Shown: positions 45,788-54,552 of the stretch, piece after piece | How the letters are laid out: each line of letters begins with the position of its first letter | Numbering within the stretch: position 1 is the stretch's first letter | Assembly (NCBI GenBank): GCA_012103375.1 | Contig: WLWX01000001.1 | Coordinates: 2,584,492 to 2,648,491, forward strand | Source of the DNA: Paracoccaceae bacterium | Lineage (GTDB): Bacteria > Pseudomonadota > Alphaproteobacteria > Rhodobacterales > Rhodobacteraceae | DNA: 64,000 nucleotides | Reading direction: 5' to 3' | Program-made: the position numbers and the translations under genes | Notes under the pieces: generated by a model | Told to the model about the DNA's origin: nothing | Database searches by the model: none | Seen by the model: only the letters and a program-made list of their open reading frames with translations

Positions 45788-46060
45788 CTGGCGGTGATGC
45801 TCGCGCCGCGTTTCGAGTGTCTTTCGTTTGATCTTTTCCCTTTTTTGTAGAATGGCTTTATCCCGTCCGAAGGAGACGTCTGCGGCCGTGACGTTGTTCA
45901 GGTTCTCGTGGCATCGCCGGTGATTGTAGTGGTCGACGAAGGCTTCGATCTGGGCTTCGAGATCACCCGGCAGGAAGTAGTTCTCCAGCAAGATGCGGTT
46001 CTTCAAGGTCTGATGCCACCGCTCTATCTTACCTAGGGTTTGCGGGTGATCTGGACGCAA
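45788..46060 (-). pseudogene. C-terminal fragment of an older IS3-like transposase
   Basis: HPQTLGKIERWHQTLKNRIL, then LPGDLEAQIEAFVDHYNHRR, is the end of an integrase core with only the final catalytic Glu of the DDE triad. The last residues (KTLETRREHHRQ) are cut by the IS3 insertion at 45788. The 5' boundary near 46060 is abrupt and the upstream catalytic part is absent. Confidence 0.65.
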
Positions 46061-46263
46061 GGCGGATAACAAACCGCTGCCTGTCCCGTACGGTCTGTCT
46101 GGCCGTACCGAATACCCGACCATTGTCGAAAGTCGCCGCAGCCGCCTATGGCATTGTGCGCCAGGCCATGGTGCAAGAGGTTGAGAACGGAAACTGGCGC
46201 GGCGGCCGGATCCTGAGCGGGCAGGAAGATGCATTGACACAGACCGGGTAATAGCAAATCTAC
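46061..46263. other. 203-bp junction before the acyl-CoA dehydrogenase gene
   Basis: A rightward frame ending with TAA at about 46250 reads AAAYGIVRQAMVQEVENGNW and looks like the 3' end of a lost gene whose family I cannot name. It was probably truncated when the transposase element was deleted or inserted next to it. Confidence 0.35.
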
Positions 46264-47517
46264 ATGATAAAGATCGCCAATCAGAATTGGCGTGCTCTAG
46301 TTCAACGCTATAATTCCGGCCACGACCTTTTGGCGCGAAACTGGTGTGATATTTTGGACCTTCCTTTCCCTGTTTCCCCTTGGATTGACGCTGAGTTGTC
46401 GATGTTGTCGGACATGTGTGTTCAGTTTTACGCGCGCGAGTGTGCGCCTTTTTATGCGGAGTGGGAGGCGCAGGGATCTTTCAGTCGGGATTTTTGGCTG
46501 AAGGCCGGGGAAATGGGTTTGCTTGGGGCTGAGGTGCCCGAGGAATATGGCGGGTTGGGCGGGAGTTTTGCCCATGATGCCGTGATCGCCTATCAGGGCA
46601 ATCTTGCGGGGATTGATGGCTGGGGGGGTGGTTTGCACAACTCCATCGTGATCCCGTATCTGATCCACTACGGATCGCAAGATCAGAAACACAGCATATT
46701 GCCGCGGATGATTTCGGGCGATCTGATCGGGGCCATCGCGATGACCGAACCGGGGGCCGGATCGGATCTTCAGGGCATCCGGACGACGGCGGTGAAAGAC
46801 GGCAACCACTATCGGATCAGCGGCTCGAAGACCTTCATCACCAACGGGGCGCTGGCGAATATGATCATCGTCGCGGCCAAGACGGACCCGAAGGCAGGCG
46901 GGCGCGGCATCTCGTTGTTTCTTGTTGAAACCGACGGGCTGGACGGGTTCCGGCGCGGGCGCAATCTGGACAAGCTGGGCATGAAGTCGAACGACACGTC
47001 CGAGTTGTTCTTTGACGATATGCGCGTTCCGGCCTCGGCCCTGCTCGGGCCAGATGAGGGTCAGGGTTTTGTGCAGATGATGCAGCAATTGCCGCAGGAA
47101 CGGCTGTTGATCGGGGTCTATGCGGTTGCGCGGATGGAACGCGCCCTGCGTCACACGGTGGACTATGTGAAAGAGCGTTCGGCCTTCGGCCAGAAGCTTG
47201 CCGATTTCCAGAACACACAGTTTGTCCTGGCCGAATGCGTGACCGAAGCCACGATTGCCAAGACCTTCCTCGATGCCTGTATCTCGGAACATCTGGAAGG
47301 CAATCTGACGACCGAAAAAGCCTCGATGGCGAAATACTGGCTGACCGATCTGCAAGCGAAGATCATCGACCGGTGCCTGCAATTGTTCGGCGGCTACGGT
47401 GTCATGTCCGAATACCCGATCGAGCGGATGTACCGCGACAACCGGATCGAACGGATTTATGCCGGAACCAACGAGATCATGAAGCTGGTGATCGCGCGCG
47501 GGCTTTTGAAGGACTGA
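46264..47517 (+). CDS. Acyl-CoA dehydrogenase
   Basis: The catalytic family is clear: IGAIAMTEPGAGSDLQGIRT (substrate/FAD region), FAD-binding SGSKTFITNGALANMIIVAA, and the C-terminal CLQLFGGYGVMSEYPIERMY followed by RDNRIERIYAGTNEIMKLVI, which resembles the isovaleryl/short-chain group. The first about 40 residues (MIKIANQNWRALVQRYNSGH) do not look like the family; a TTG at 46354 (LDLPFPVSPWIDAE) fits better, so the 5' end may have been altered by the neighbouring mobile DNA. It couples to the crotonase gene 3 bp downstream. Confidence 0.85.
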   Translation: MIKIANQNWRALVQRYNSGHDLLARNWCDILDLPFPVSPWIDAELSMLSDMCVQFYARECAPFYAEWEAQGSFSRDFWLKAGEMGLLGAEVPEEYGGLGGSFAHDAVIAYQGNLAGIDGWGGGLHNSIVIPYLIHYGSQDQKHSILPRMISGDLIGAIAMTEPGAGSDLQGIRTTAVKDGNHYRISGSKTFITNGALANMIIVAAKTDPKAGGRGISLFLVETDGLDGFRRGRNLDKLGMKSNDTSELFFDDMRVPASALLGPDEGQGFVQMMQQLPQERLLIGVYAVARMERALRHTVDYVKERSAFGQKLADFQNTQFVLAECVTEATIAKTFLDACISEHLEGNLTTEKASMAKYWLTDLQAKIIDRCLQLFGGYGVMSEYPIERMYRDNRIERIYAGTNEIMKLVIARGLLKD

Positions 47518-47520
47518 GTG

Positions 47521-48315
47521 ATGAGCGACGATATCCTCCTTGAACGCCGCGAGGGCAGCGTCGCCCGGCTGGTGCTGAACCGTCCGGATGCGCGCAATGC
47601 CCTGTCGCTGGCGATGCTGGATGGCCTGACCGGGGCGGTGACCCGGCTGGGCGCGGACAAAGGCGTGCATGTGATCGTCATTGCCGCCAACGGGCCGGGG
47701 TTTTGTGCAGGCCACGATCTGAAGGAACTGACCGCGGCCCGGGAAAAGGCGGACAGGGGCCGCGCCTTTTTTGAGAGGACGATGAAAAGCTGCGCCGAGG
47801 CGATGGTGTCGATTGTGCGCTGCCCGAAACCGGTGATCGGCGAAGTGCATGGGGTGGCGACGGCGGCGGGCTGCCAGCTGGTGGCCAGTTGCGATCTGGC
47901 CGTGGCCGCCAGGGACGCGCGTTTTGCAACACCGGGTGTGAATATCGGGCTGTTCTGCTCAACCCCGATGGTGGCGCTGTCGCGCAATCTGGGGCGCAAG
48001 GCTGCGATGCGCATGCTGCTGACGGGCGACATGGTCGGCGCCGAGGAGGCGCATAAAATGGGCTTGATCAGCGATATCGCCGAGGCGAGCAATCTGACCG
48101 AAACCACCATGGCCCTGGCCACCCGGATTGCCGAAAAGTCACCCGCGACGCTGAAGATCGGCAAGGAAGCCTTTTACCAGCAGGTCGAGATGGACCTGCC
48201 CGAGGCCTATCGGTTTGCCGCAAACGTCATGGTGATGAACATGCTGGAACCGGACGCCGAAGAGGGTATCGGCGCCTTCATCGAAAAACGCGCGCCAAGC
48301 TGGAAACCACTATGA
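47521..48315 (+). CDS. Enoyl-CoA hydratase/isomerase family protein
   Basis: The 264-residue crotonase-fold protein has the oxyanion-hole segments VIAANGPGFCAGHDLKEL and KPVIGEVHGVATAAGCQLVA, then FATPGVNIGLFCSTPMVALS and RKAAMRMLLTGDMVGAEEAH. The Glu normally used for hydration is not evident in CQLVASCDL, so an isomerase or other crotonase reaction is possible. It starts at ATG 47521, 3 bp after the acyl-CoA dehydrogenase, so the two act in the same beta-oxidation-type pathway. Confidence 0.8.
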   Translation: MSDDILLERREGSVARLVLNRPDARNALSLAMLDGLTGAVTRLGADKGVHVIVIAANGPGFCAGHDLKELTAAREKADRGRAFFERTMKSCAEAMVSIVRCPKPVIGEVHGVATAAGCQLVASCDLAVAARDARFATPGVNIGLFCSTPMVALSRNLGRKAAMRMLLTGDMVGAEEAHKMGLISDIAEASNLTETTMALATRIAEKSPATLKIGKEAFYQQVEMDLPEAYRFAANVMVMNMLEPDAEEGIGAFIEKRAPSWKPL

Positions 48316-48328
48316 GAGGGATCACCTG

Positions 48329-48701
48329 ATGGAGTGTTGTGGACCGGGCTATGCCTCTCCGGCGGAGGCGATCAAGGCCCCGCGCGAAAAGCTGCTTTAT
48401 ACCATCGCGATCTATACCGGGACGGGCATTCAGAAGCCCGACTACCTTGCCAAAGTCGATGTCGGGGTCGACGTCGACGTCGACCCCGACAGCCCGACCT
48501 ATTCCCAGGGACAACCAGTTCTATGCTGAAATCCGCGAACAGGGCGGCGTGATGGTGATGATCGACTGCGATCCGGTCAATGGCGGCATGACGCTGAACC
48601 CGGACTTCATCGTCAACTTCGGGCAGGAACCAAATGGCCCGTCGCGCTGTCACGAGGCCCGCTATCCCGGCGGCGATAGCACAAGTGATATCTGGCTGTG
48701 A
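48329..48701 (+). pseudogene. Selenium-binding protein/methanethiol oxidase family remnant
   Basis: The N-terminal 49 residues (CCGPGYASPAEAIKAPREKL, YTGTGIQKPDYLAKVDV) match SELENBP1/SBP56 proteins. After TYSQ the sequence jumps, with a frame change, to DNQFYAEIREQGGVMVMIDC and RYPGGDSTSDIWL, the C-terminal end of the same family. More than 300 of about 460 residues are missing. An 18-bp in-frame insertion (GVDVDV) forms a perfect 30-bp palindrome at 48461-48490. The gene is dead. Confidence 0.75.
48461..48490. repeat. Perfect 30-bp palindrome of GTCGAC units
   Basis: The 30 bp read identically on both strands, with GTCGGGG and CCCCGAC arms around repeated GTCGAC. It lies inside the selenium-binding-protein remnant and adds six codons relative to the family pattern KVDVDPDSP. 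It may be a mutation scar formed by template switching. Confidence 0.85.
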
Positions 48702-48910
48702 CGATCCTGTGATTTGTTCCGCCGTTCGCACAAACGCGCATCGGACATCAGATCGCCCTGCGCCACGACCCGCTTCTGCAACCCCGTAAGGTATCGCTTG
48801 CCCATCTGGCGCCCGCATATCCGCGTCGAAAATCCCGGACACACGCAACAGACATCAACGAAACCCTGCTCACTTCAGGCCCGCGCGCGGCCATGTCGTG
48901 CGCGCTTACG

Positions 48911-49357
48911 CTAAAACACCCCTGCCAAGATCATGTTCAGCCTGTCTGCATCCGTCTGATCAAACGCGGCAGGTTGATCGCTGTCGATGTCGAACACTGC
49001 GATCACCTCCCCCGCGCCGCCGTACACCGGGATCACCAATTCTGACCGGGTCGAGCTTGCGCAGGCGATATGGTCCGGGAAGGCATCGACATCGGCCACC
49101 AACTGCACTTGCCCGGTCCGCGCCGCCGCGCCACAGACGCCGCGATCAAACGGGATCACAAGGCAGCCGTGGCCGCCCTGATAGGGACCGATCTTCAGCA
49201 AACCCTGCGCAACAACACGGTAAAACCCGGTCCAGTCGAAGCGGTCGTCTGAATGGTGCACCTCGCAGGCAATCGCCGCCATCAAAGCAATCGGGTCATC
49301 CTCACCCTCGGTCAGACTGACAATCGTTGCTGCCAATACGTCGTAATCCACCCTCAT
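48911..49357 (-). CDS. msrC: Free methionine-(R)-sulfoxide reductase (GAF domain)
   Basis: This 148-residue GAF-fold protein has the three diagnostic cysteines Cys65 (GHGCLVIPF), Cys75 (DRGVCGAAARTGQ) and Cys99 (IACASSTRSELVIPV) of fRMsr/YebR. FDWTGFYRV is also conserved. It reduces free methionine-R-sulfoxide in the cytoplasm. The ATG at 49357 overlaps the thiolase stop (ATGA). The 210 bp between its stop and the upstream remnant hold no recognisable gene. Confidence 0.85.
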   Translation of the reverse strand: MRVDYDVLAATIVSLTEGEDDPIALMAAIACEVHHSDDRFDWTGFYRVVAQGLLKIGPYQGGHGCLVIPFDRGVCGAAARTGQVQLVADVDAFPDHIACASSTRSELVIPVYGGAGEVIAVFDIDSDQPAAFDQTDADRLNMILAGVF

Positions 49358-50514
49358 GGACGCTCGATGGCAATTGCCGTCCCCTCGCCACCTCCGATGC
49401 AAATCGCGGCAACGCCGCGCTTTTGCCCGCGCGCCTCCAGCGCGTTCAGCAGCGTCACGATGATCCGCGCGCCCGAGGCGCCAATCGGGTGCCCCAACGC
49501 ACAGGCCCCGCCGTTGATATTCAGACTGTCATGGCTGACACTCAACTCCGCCATGAAGGCCATCGGGACGACGGCGAAAGCCTCGTTCACTTCCCACAGG
49601 TCAACATCCTCGACCGACCAGCCGACCAGCTTCAGCAGTTTCTGCGCCGCCGGAACCGGTGCGGTGGTGAACCAACCGGGGGCCTGCGCATGGGTTGCAT
49701 GGCCCAAAACCCGCGCCCGCACCGGCAGGCCCGCATCGGCGCGCGCCAGAACCAGCGCCGCGGCCCCGTCCGAAATACTGCTGGAGTTGGCCGCCGTCAC
49801 CGTGCCGCCATCGCGGAACGCAGGTTTCAGATGCGGGATCTTCTCGGGCCGGGCTTTGCCGGGTTGTTCGTCCCGGTTCACGACTGTTTCGCCGCCACGG
49901 CCTTTGACAGTGACCGGCGCGATCTCGGCCCCGAACGCGCCACTGGAAATCGCCGCCTGCGCGCGCTCCAGCGAAGCCAGCGCATAACCATCCTGCGCCT
50001 CGCGCGTGAACTGATATTTCCCGGCGCAATCCTCGGCATAGGTGCCCATCAGGCGACCCGGCTCATAGGCATCTTCCAACCCGTCGAGGAACATCGAATC
50101 CACCACCTGCCCATGCCCGATCCGCGCCCCGCCGCGCATCTTGGGCAGCAGGTAGGGCGCATTCGACATGCTTTCCATGCCCCCCGCGATGGCAACCCGT
50201 TGATGGCCCAATGCCAGCGTATCGGCGGCGTCCATCACGCATTTCATGCCCGAACCGCACATCTTGTTGACACTGGTGGCGGGAACATCGTCGCCCAGTC
50301 CAGCCGCATATCCCGCTTGCCGCGCCGGGGCCTGGCCCTGCCCCGCAGGCAAAACAACCCCCATCGCAACCGAATCTGCCGTCGCAACGCCTGCCTGTTC
50401 AAGGGCCGCATGAATTGCCACGCCCCCCAGACCGGGTGCCTCAATCATGGCCAAATCGCCCTGAAATCCGCCCATCGGTGTGCGCGCCGCGCCTGATATC
50501 ACCACCTCCGACAT
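49354..50514 (-). CDS. Acetyl-CoA acetyltransferase (thiolase)
   Basis: The 386-residue enzyme has the acyl-accepting Cys86 (NKMCGSGMKCV), the NEAFAV motif, His in GGACALGHPIGASGAR and the second Cys in AAICIGGGEG. The length is normal for degradative or biosynthetic thiolase II. The ATG at 50514 begins MSEVVISGAARTP, the conserved start. Its product would be acetyl-CoA from the acyl-CoA dehydrogenase/crotonase pathway, but it is on the opposite strand and independently expressed. Confidence 0.9.
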   Translation of the reverse strand: MSEVVISGAARTPMGGFQGDLAMIEAPGLGGVAIHAALEQAGVATADSVAMGVVLPAGQGQAPARQAGYAAGLGDDVPATSVNKMCGSGMKCVMDAADTLALGHQRVAIAGGMESMSNAPYLLPKMRGGARIGHGQVVDSMFLDGLEDAYEPGRLMGTYAEDCAGKYQFTREAQDGYALASLERAQAAISSGAFGAEIAPVTVKGRGGETVVNRDEQPGKARPEKIPHLKPAFRDGGTVTAANSSSISDGAAALVLARADAGLPVRARVLGHATHAQAPGWFTTAPVPAAQKLLKLVGWSVEDVDLWEVNEAFAVVPMAFMAELSVSHDSLNINGGACALGHPIGASGARIIVTLLNALEARGQKRGVAAICIGGGEGTAIAIERP

Positions 50515-50839
50515 TCTTAATTCTCCGTATTTTCTTAGGAAATCATTATAGATTGCGGCCCGAACCCGTCCAGTCGGGGTTATCATTAGGATTGGCCCGT
50601 TTTGCCCCGAAATTGCCCACCTGCAACCTAACCGCGAACAGATTGGGCCGCGATAACCGGGATTGTAGCTGGTAAGTTACCCTCGGCGCTGTGCGAAATA
50701 GCCCCCACCCAGAGCGCGGCGTCGAGGATCTTACCGGCTTCAAACCTCTCCCTCCCAGAATCGAAGCGTTTCCACTCGACACCAATGCGTCGCGGCTTAG
50801 GGTGTTGATGGTCGATGCAATTGTGGAAAGACCAGGGAA
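50515..50839. other. 325-bp intergenic region between divergent thiolase and GGT genes
   Basis: No credible gene was seen. A rightward frame at 50691-50885 is short and its translation has no family features. The region must contain promoters for the leftward thiolase-fRMsr pair and the rightward gamma-glutamyltransferase. Confidence 0.5.
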
Positions 50840-52414
50840 TTGCGAGATTTTCAACTTCCGGGCCGCTCGCCGGTCATGGCCATGAACGGCATCTGCGCGA
50901 CATCCAATCCGCTGGCCGCGAAAGTGGCGGTCGAAATGCTGGAAAGCGGCGGCAACGCCGTTGACGCGGCCATCGCCGCCGCCGTGCTGCTGGGAATAAC
51001 CGAGCCGCAGTCGACCGGCATTGGCGGCGACTGCTTTGCGCTGATTTCCGAACCCGGCAAGCCGGTCCGGGCGTTGAACGCATCCGGGCGCGCACCTGCG
51101 GGGCTGGATGCCGATGCGTTGCGCGCCAAAGGGCCGGTGATGGAAGAATTCAGCGCCGACGCCGTAACCCTGCCCGGCGCTGTTGACGGGTTTGTAACCC
51201 TGTCCGAAGCCTTCGGCCGCAAGGGCATTGACGCCTGCCTTGCCCCGGCTATCTGCCATGCCGAAGACGGTATCCCGGTTGGTGCGCGCACCGCCTTTGA
51301 CTGGGACATTGCGCAAGGCACGCTGCGCGGGGATGCCCGGCGCTTTCTTCTGGCGAATGATCGTCCCTATCGGTTTGGCCAGATCTACCGCGCCCCGATG
51401 CAGGCCGACGTTCTGCGCCGCATCGCGCGTCAGGGGCGCGCAGGCTTCTATGAAGGTGAGGTTGCCGACGACATGGTCGCCTCGCTCAACGCCTTGGGTG
51501 GCTGTCACACCCACGCCGATTTCGCCGCCGTGAAGGCAGACTGGACCGATCCGATTGTCGGCGAATACCGGGGCGTGGATCTGATCGAACATCCGCCAAA
51601 CGGTCAGGGGGCCACGGCGATCCTGATCGCGAATATCCTGTCGCACTTCGATATATCCTCGCTGGATCCAACCGGCCCGGCGCGCACCCATCTGCAGGCC
51701 GAGGCTGCGAAACTGGCCTATGATGCACGCGACAGGTTTGTCGCGGACCCAGACCATGCGACACGCATCGGCCATATGATCGCAGACGAAACCGCTGCGG
51801 CACTGGCGGCATTGATCGATCCGAAACGGGCAATGGTCAGCGCGGCACGCGCCAGCGAGGCGATCCACAAGGACACGGTTCTGGTCACCGTCATCGACAA
51901 GGACAGGATGGCCGTTTCGCTGATCTATTCGATATTCGAATCCTTCGGGTCCGGGCTTGCCTCGGCGAAATTTGGTATCAACTTCCACAATCGCGGCGCC
52001 GGGTTCACCCTGCAACCGGGCCACCCGAACGAGGCAGGGCCCCGCAAGCGCCCCCTGCACACCATCATCCCCGCACTGCTTGGGCGCAACGGCCAGATCT
52101 TCGGTGCATTCGGCGTGATGGGCGGGCAGTTTCAACCCGTCGGGCACGCTCAGATCCTGTCCAATCTGACGGATTACGACATGGATCCGCAAGAGGCGCT
52201 GGATGCGCCCCGCAGTTTCCCGGAGAACGGGGAACTACGGGTCGAGCGTGGCTACAGCGCGGCAACACGGGCGGCCCTAACGGACATGGGTCACAAGGTG
52301 GTCACACCCCTGAAACCACATGGCGGCGGGCAGGTGATCCTGATTGATCCGGATACCGGTGCGCTGGTCGCGGGTTCGGATCCGCGCAAGGACGGCTGCG
52401 CGCTTGGCTACTAA
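50840..52414 (+). CDS. Gamma-glutamyltransferase family protein
   Basis: The 524-residue protein has the Ntn-hydrolase GGT pattern: ATSNPLAAKVAVEMLESGGN, AAVLLGITEPQSTGIGGDCF, and the processing Thr in HKDTVLVTVIDKDRMAVSLI, with Arg and Asp substrate contacts in RPLHTIIPALL and GVMGGQFQPVGH. The start is TTG 50840 (MRDFQLPGRSPV, matching relatives), with ACCAGGG upstream. No signal peptide is visible, so it may be a cytoplasmic acylase or oxamate-type homologue rather than classical periplasmic GGT. Confidence 0.85.
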   Translation: MRDFQLPGRSPVMAMNGICATSNPLAAKVAVEMLESGGNAVDAAIAAAVLLGITEPQSTGIGGDCFALISEPGKPVRALNASGRAPAGLDADALRAKGPVMEEFSADAVTLPGAVDGFVTLSEAFGRKGIDACLAPAICHAEDGIPVGARTAFDWDIAQGTLRGDARRFLLANDRPYRFGQIYRAPMQADVLRRIARQGRAGFYEGEVADDMVASLNALGGCHTHADFAAVKADWTDPIVGEYRGVDLIEHPPNGQGATAILIANILSHFDISSLDPTGPARTHLQAEAAKLAYDARDRFVADPDHATRIGHMIADETAAALAALIDPKRAMVSAARASEAIHKDTVLVTVIDKDRMAVSLIYSIFESFGSGLASAKFGINFHNRGAGFTLQPGHPNEAGPRKRPLHTIIPALLGRNGQIFGAFGVMGGQFQPVGHAQILSNLTDYDMDPQEALDAPRSFPENGELRVERGYSAATRAALTDMGHKVVTPLKPHGGGQVILIDPDTGALVAGSDPRKDGCALGY

Positions 52415-52483
52415 GTGGACCAAGCCCACATCATTGACCCAAAAATATCCCCGCCGGAGGCCCTTTTCCAAGGACGCAACGCC

Positions 52484-52813
52484 TCAGTTCATTTGAAAAT
52501 GCAGCGGGTAATGCCCATCGGTGAAATCACCGAACAGATCGTGCAGATCGGGGTGGTCAATCGGTTCGCCGGATGTGTCCAGCAGCAGGTTCTGTTCCGA
52601 GACATAGGCCACGTAATAGCTCTGATCGTTCTCGGCCAGAAGGTGATAGAACGGCTGATCCTTGGCGGGGCGCGCCTCCTCCGGGATCGCCTCATACCAT
52701 TCATCAGAATTTGAAAACATCGCATCGACATCAAAAACCACGCCGCGAAACGGATGTTTGCGGTGGCGGACAATCTGCCCCAGGTGATATTTCGCTTGCG
52801 TGTTTTTCGTCAT
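52484..52813 (-). CDS. hspQ: Heat shock protein HspQ
   Basis: The 109-residue protein contains the HspQ/YccV-like fold: YHLGQIVRHRKHPFRGVVFD, EARPAKDQPFYHLLAENDQS and YYVAYVSEQNLL. HspQ helps degradation of denatured DnaA by Lon-related pathways in E. coli. The ATG at 52813 gives the family-typical start (MTKNTQAKYHLGQ). It is monocistronic and convergent with the GGT gene. Confidence 0.9.
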   Translation of the reverse strand: MTKNTQAKYHLGQIVRHRKHPFRGVVFDVDAMFSNSDEWYEAIPEEARPAKDQPFYHLLAENDQSYYVAYVSEQNLLLDTSGEPIDHPDLHDLFGDFTDGHYPLHFQMN

Positions 52814-53084
52814 CGGTCCGGCCTTCTTGGCGCACACCTAGCCCGCAGATCATGCCCTGTCCATCCGCAGCGGCCAAACTGCAGGAAACAGACTGTGAGC
52901 GCTGGCCTGACAGACTTTCGCCTGACGGGAGCGATCCGCGGACCACTCACTCATAGATGGAAATTACCGAACGGCGCGTTGTTGCCACCCTGTCCGAACA
53001 GGGTCGCTGAACAGATTCCGCAATATTTCCAAAATCGAATAACTCTGCTAGAAGCGCAAAAAACAAAAACGTGTAAGAGGCAGA

Positions 53085-53681
53085 ATGAGACATTCAAGAT
53101 GGGCCATGGCCCTGCTGTTGCTTGCTGGCGGTTGCGGCATGCTTGGCGGCGGCGGCGGCGCGCAGCCCCCGAAGAACCTGGACGACGCCTGCTCGATCGT
53201 CTCGCAACGACCCAATTATCTGAATGCTATGCGCGCGTCAGAACGCCGCTGGGGCATTCCGGTATCGGTGCAGATGGCGACGATTCATCAGGAAAGTAAA
53301 TTCGACGGCGACGCGCGCACGCCTTTGCGCTATGCGCTGGGTATCATTCCGATGGGCCGGCAATCCTCGGCCTATGGCTATTCGCAGGCGCTGGATGGCA
53401 CCTGGGATGAATATGTCGCCGGCCCCGGTCGGCGGCGCGCCAAGCGCGACAATATCGAGGATGCGACCGACTTCATGGGTTGGTACATGCATGAATCCTA
53501 CGAACGCCTGGGCATTTCAAAGCGCGATGCCAAGAACCAGTATCTGGCCTATCACGAAGGGCGCACCGGCTATAAGCGCGGCAGCTATAACCGCAAACAA
53601 TGGCTGGTCGAGGTGTCAGACCGGGTCGCAACGCGGGCCGCAAACTACGAAGGTCAGCTTCGGGGATGCGGGCGGATCTGA
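53085..53681 (+). CDS. Lytic transglycosylase-like lipoprotein
   Basis: In the 198-residue precursor, MALLLLAGGCG is a lipobox with Cys17 as the lipidated residue. The mature part has the SLT fold with catalytic Glu in QMATIHQESKFDG and YGYSQALDGTW, and a C-terminal AYHEGRTGYKRGSYNRK. It probably cleaves peptidoglycan at the outer membrane. It is convergent with lolA. The preceding 270 bp hold only promoter-like sequence. Confidence 0.8.
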   Translation: MRHSRWAMALLLLAGGCGMLGGGGGAQPPKNLDDACSIVSQRPNYLNAMRASERRWGIPVSVQMATIHQESKFDGDARTPLRYALGIIPMGRQSSAYGYSQALDGTWDEYVAGPGRRRAKRDNIEDATDFMGWYMHESYERLGISKRDAKNQYLAYHEGRTGYKRGSYNRKQWLVEVSDRVATRAANYEGQLRGCGRI

Positions 53682-53706
53682 TCCGCCCGCCCAAGCGCTG
53701 GCGGCA

Positions 53707-54315
53707 TCAGCCGCCGCGCTTTGCCGTTTCCGCCTGAATGCTGAACAGGTTCGGCGGCAGGTTGATCCCGTTGGCCAGTTTTCCCAGCACAACCGTGGTC
53801 TGAATTCCCGCCCCGTCGGTGATGATCCACTGGCGCAGTTCCACCGGGTTGTCGGTGAACTTCAGCTCGATATGGCCATACTCGGGGTGCTCAGGATCCT
53901 GCGCGCGCACAGTCGTGGCTGTGCCGTCAAAAGTGTGGCCGGTGACCATGTTGCGGCGCGCCAGATTGACGTTCCGCTCAAGAATAATGCTCAGCGGTGT
54001 GCGCTTCAGCGGATATTGCTCGGGCTTGCCAGTGTTCGAGCGTCCGTCGAAAATCCCCACCGTGCTGGCCCCGGCCATGACCAATAGGTCCTCGGGTGGG
54101 GCATATTCAAACCGGATACGACCGGGCCGCTTGATCAGGATTTTCCCGACCGAGATCGTGCCATCATCGTTGATCTGCGTGAAATCAGCCCCCGCCGATT
54201 TGATCGTGTTCAGATAGGCCGAGATTGCGTTCAGCGACAAAGGCTCGGCAAAGGCGGGCACAGCAGTGGCCAAAAGCAACGCAGGGGCGGCCAGTAACAT
54301 ACGACGTCTGTTCAT
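53707..54315 (-). CDS. lolA: Outer-membrane lipoprotein carrier protein LolA
   Basis: The 202-residue precursor has a signal peptide (RRRMLLAAPALLLATAVPAF ending at AEPLS) and the LolA barrel pattern: AGADFTQINDDGTISVGKIL, IKRPGRIRFEYAPPEDLLVM, and ELKFTDNPVELRQWIITDGA. It carries lipoproteins across the periplasm. The ATG at 54315 is the family start. It lies between the lipoprotein gene and the nucleobase locus. Confidence 0.9.
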   Translation of the reverse strand: MNRRRMLLAAPALLLATAVPAFAEPLSLNAISAYLNTIKSAGADFTQINDDGTISVGKILIKRPGRIRFEYAPPEDLLVMAGASTVGIFDGRSNTGKPEQYPLKRTPLSIILERNVNLARRNMVTGHTFDGTATTVRAQDPEHPEYGHIELKFTDNPVELRQWIITDGAGIQTTVVLGKLANGINLPPNLFSIQAETAKRGG

Positions 54316-54517
54316 TTTAACCTCATGGGGCCGCGGTCGCGACCTGTGACGCACATCTGCGAATACACATAACCACTTCGCGCCACGGTTCCACCCCGCG
54401 CACGATCAATTGGCGTTGATGCGCCGATCCGCATAATAGTGTGGCGGACCGAATTGGCGCAGCATCCAGGCAGACCAAGCCGGCTGGCCAAAGAAGTGTT
54501 TGGCAAACGCAGGAAAA

Positions 54518-54539
54518 TTATTTACCGTATGGTAAAAAT
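54518..54539. promoter_or_regulatory. TTTACC-N4-GGTAAA inverted repeat before the CodA-like gene
   Basis: TTTACC at 54521-54526 and GGTAAA at 54531-54536 flank GTAT and extend outward imperfectly into A/T-rich sequence. It overlaps an upstream in-frame ATG (54529), supporting the downstream start at 54553. It is a candidate operator for the nucleobase transport operon. Confidence 0.4.
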
Positions 54540-54552
54540 CAGGGAACCCCGC

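Noticed and set aside
46297-47850. Leftward 517-codon open frame
   Set aside because: It is antisense to the acyl-CoA dehydrogenase and crotonase genes and has no recognisable domain.
50546-52192. Leftward 548-codon open frame
   Set aside because: It is antisense to the gamma-glutamyltransferase gene, whose motifs are complete; no domain was found in the antisense frame.
52415-52483. Intrinsic terminator after the gamma-glutamyltransferase gene
   Set aside because: A short GC-rich stretch followed by TTTT is present, but no convincing stem could be drawn.
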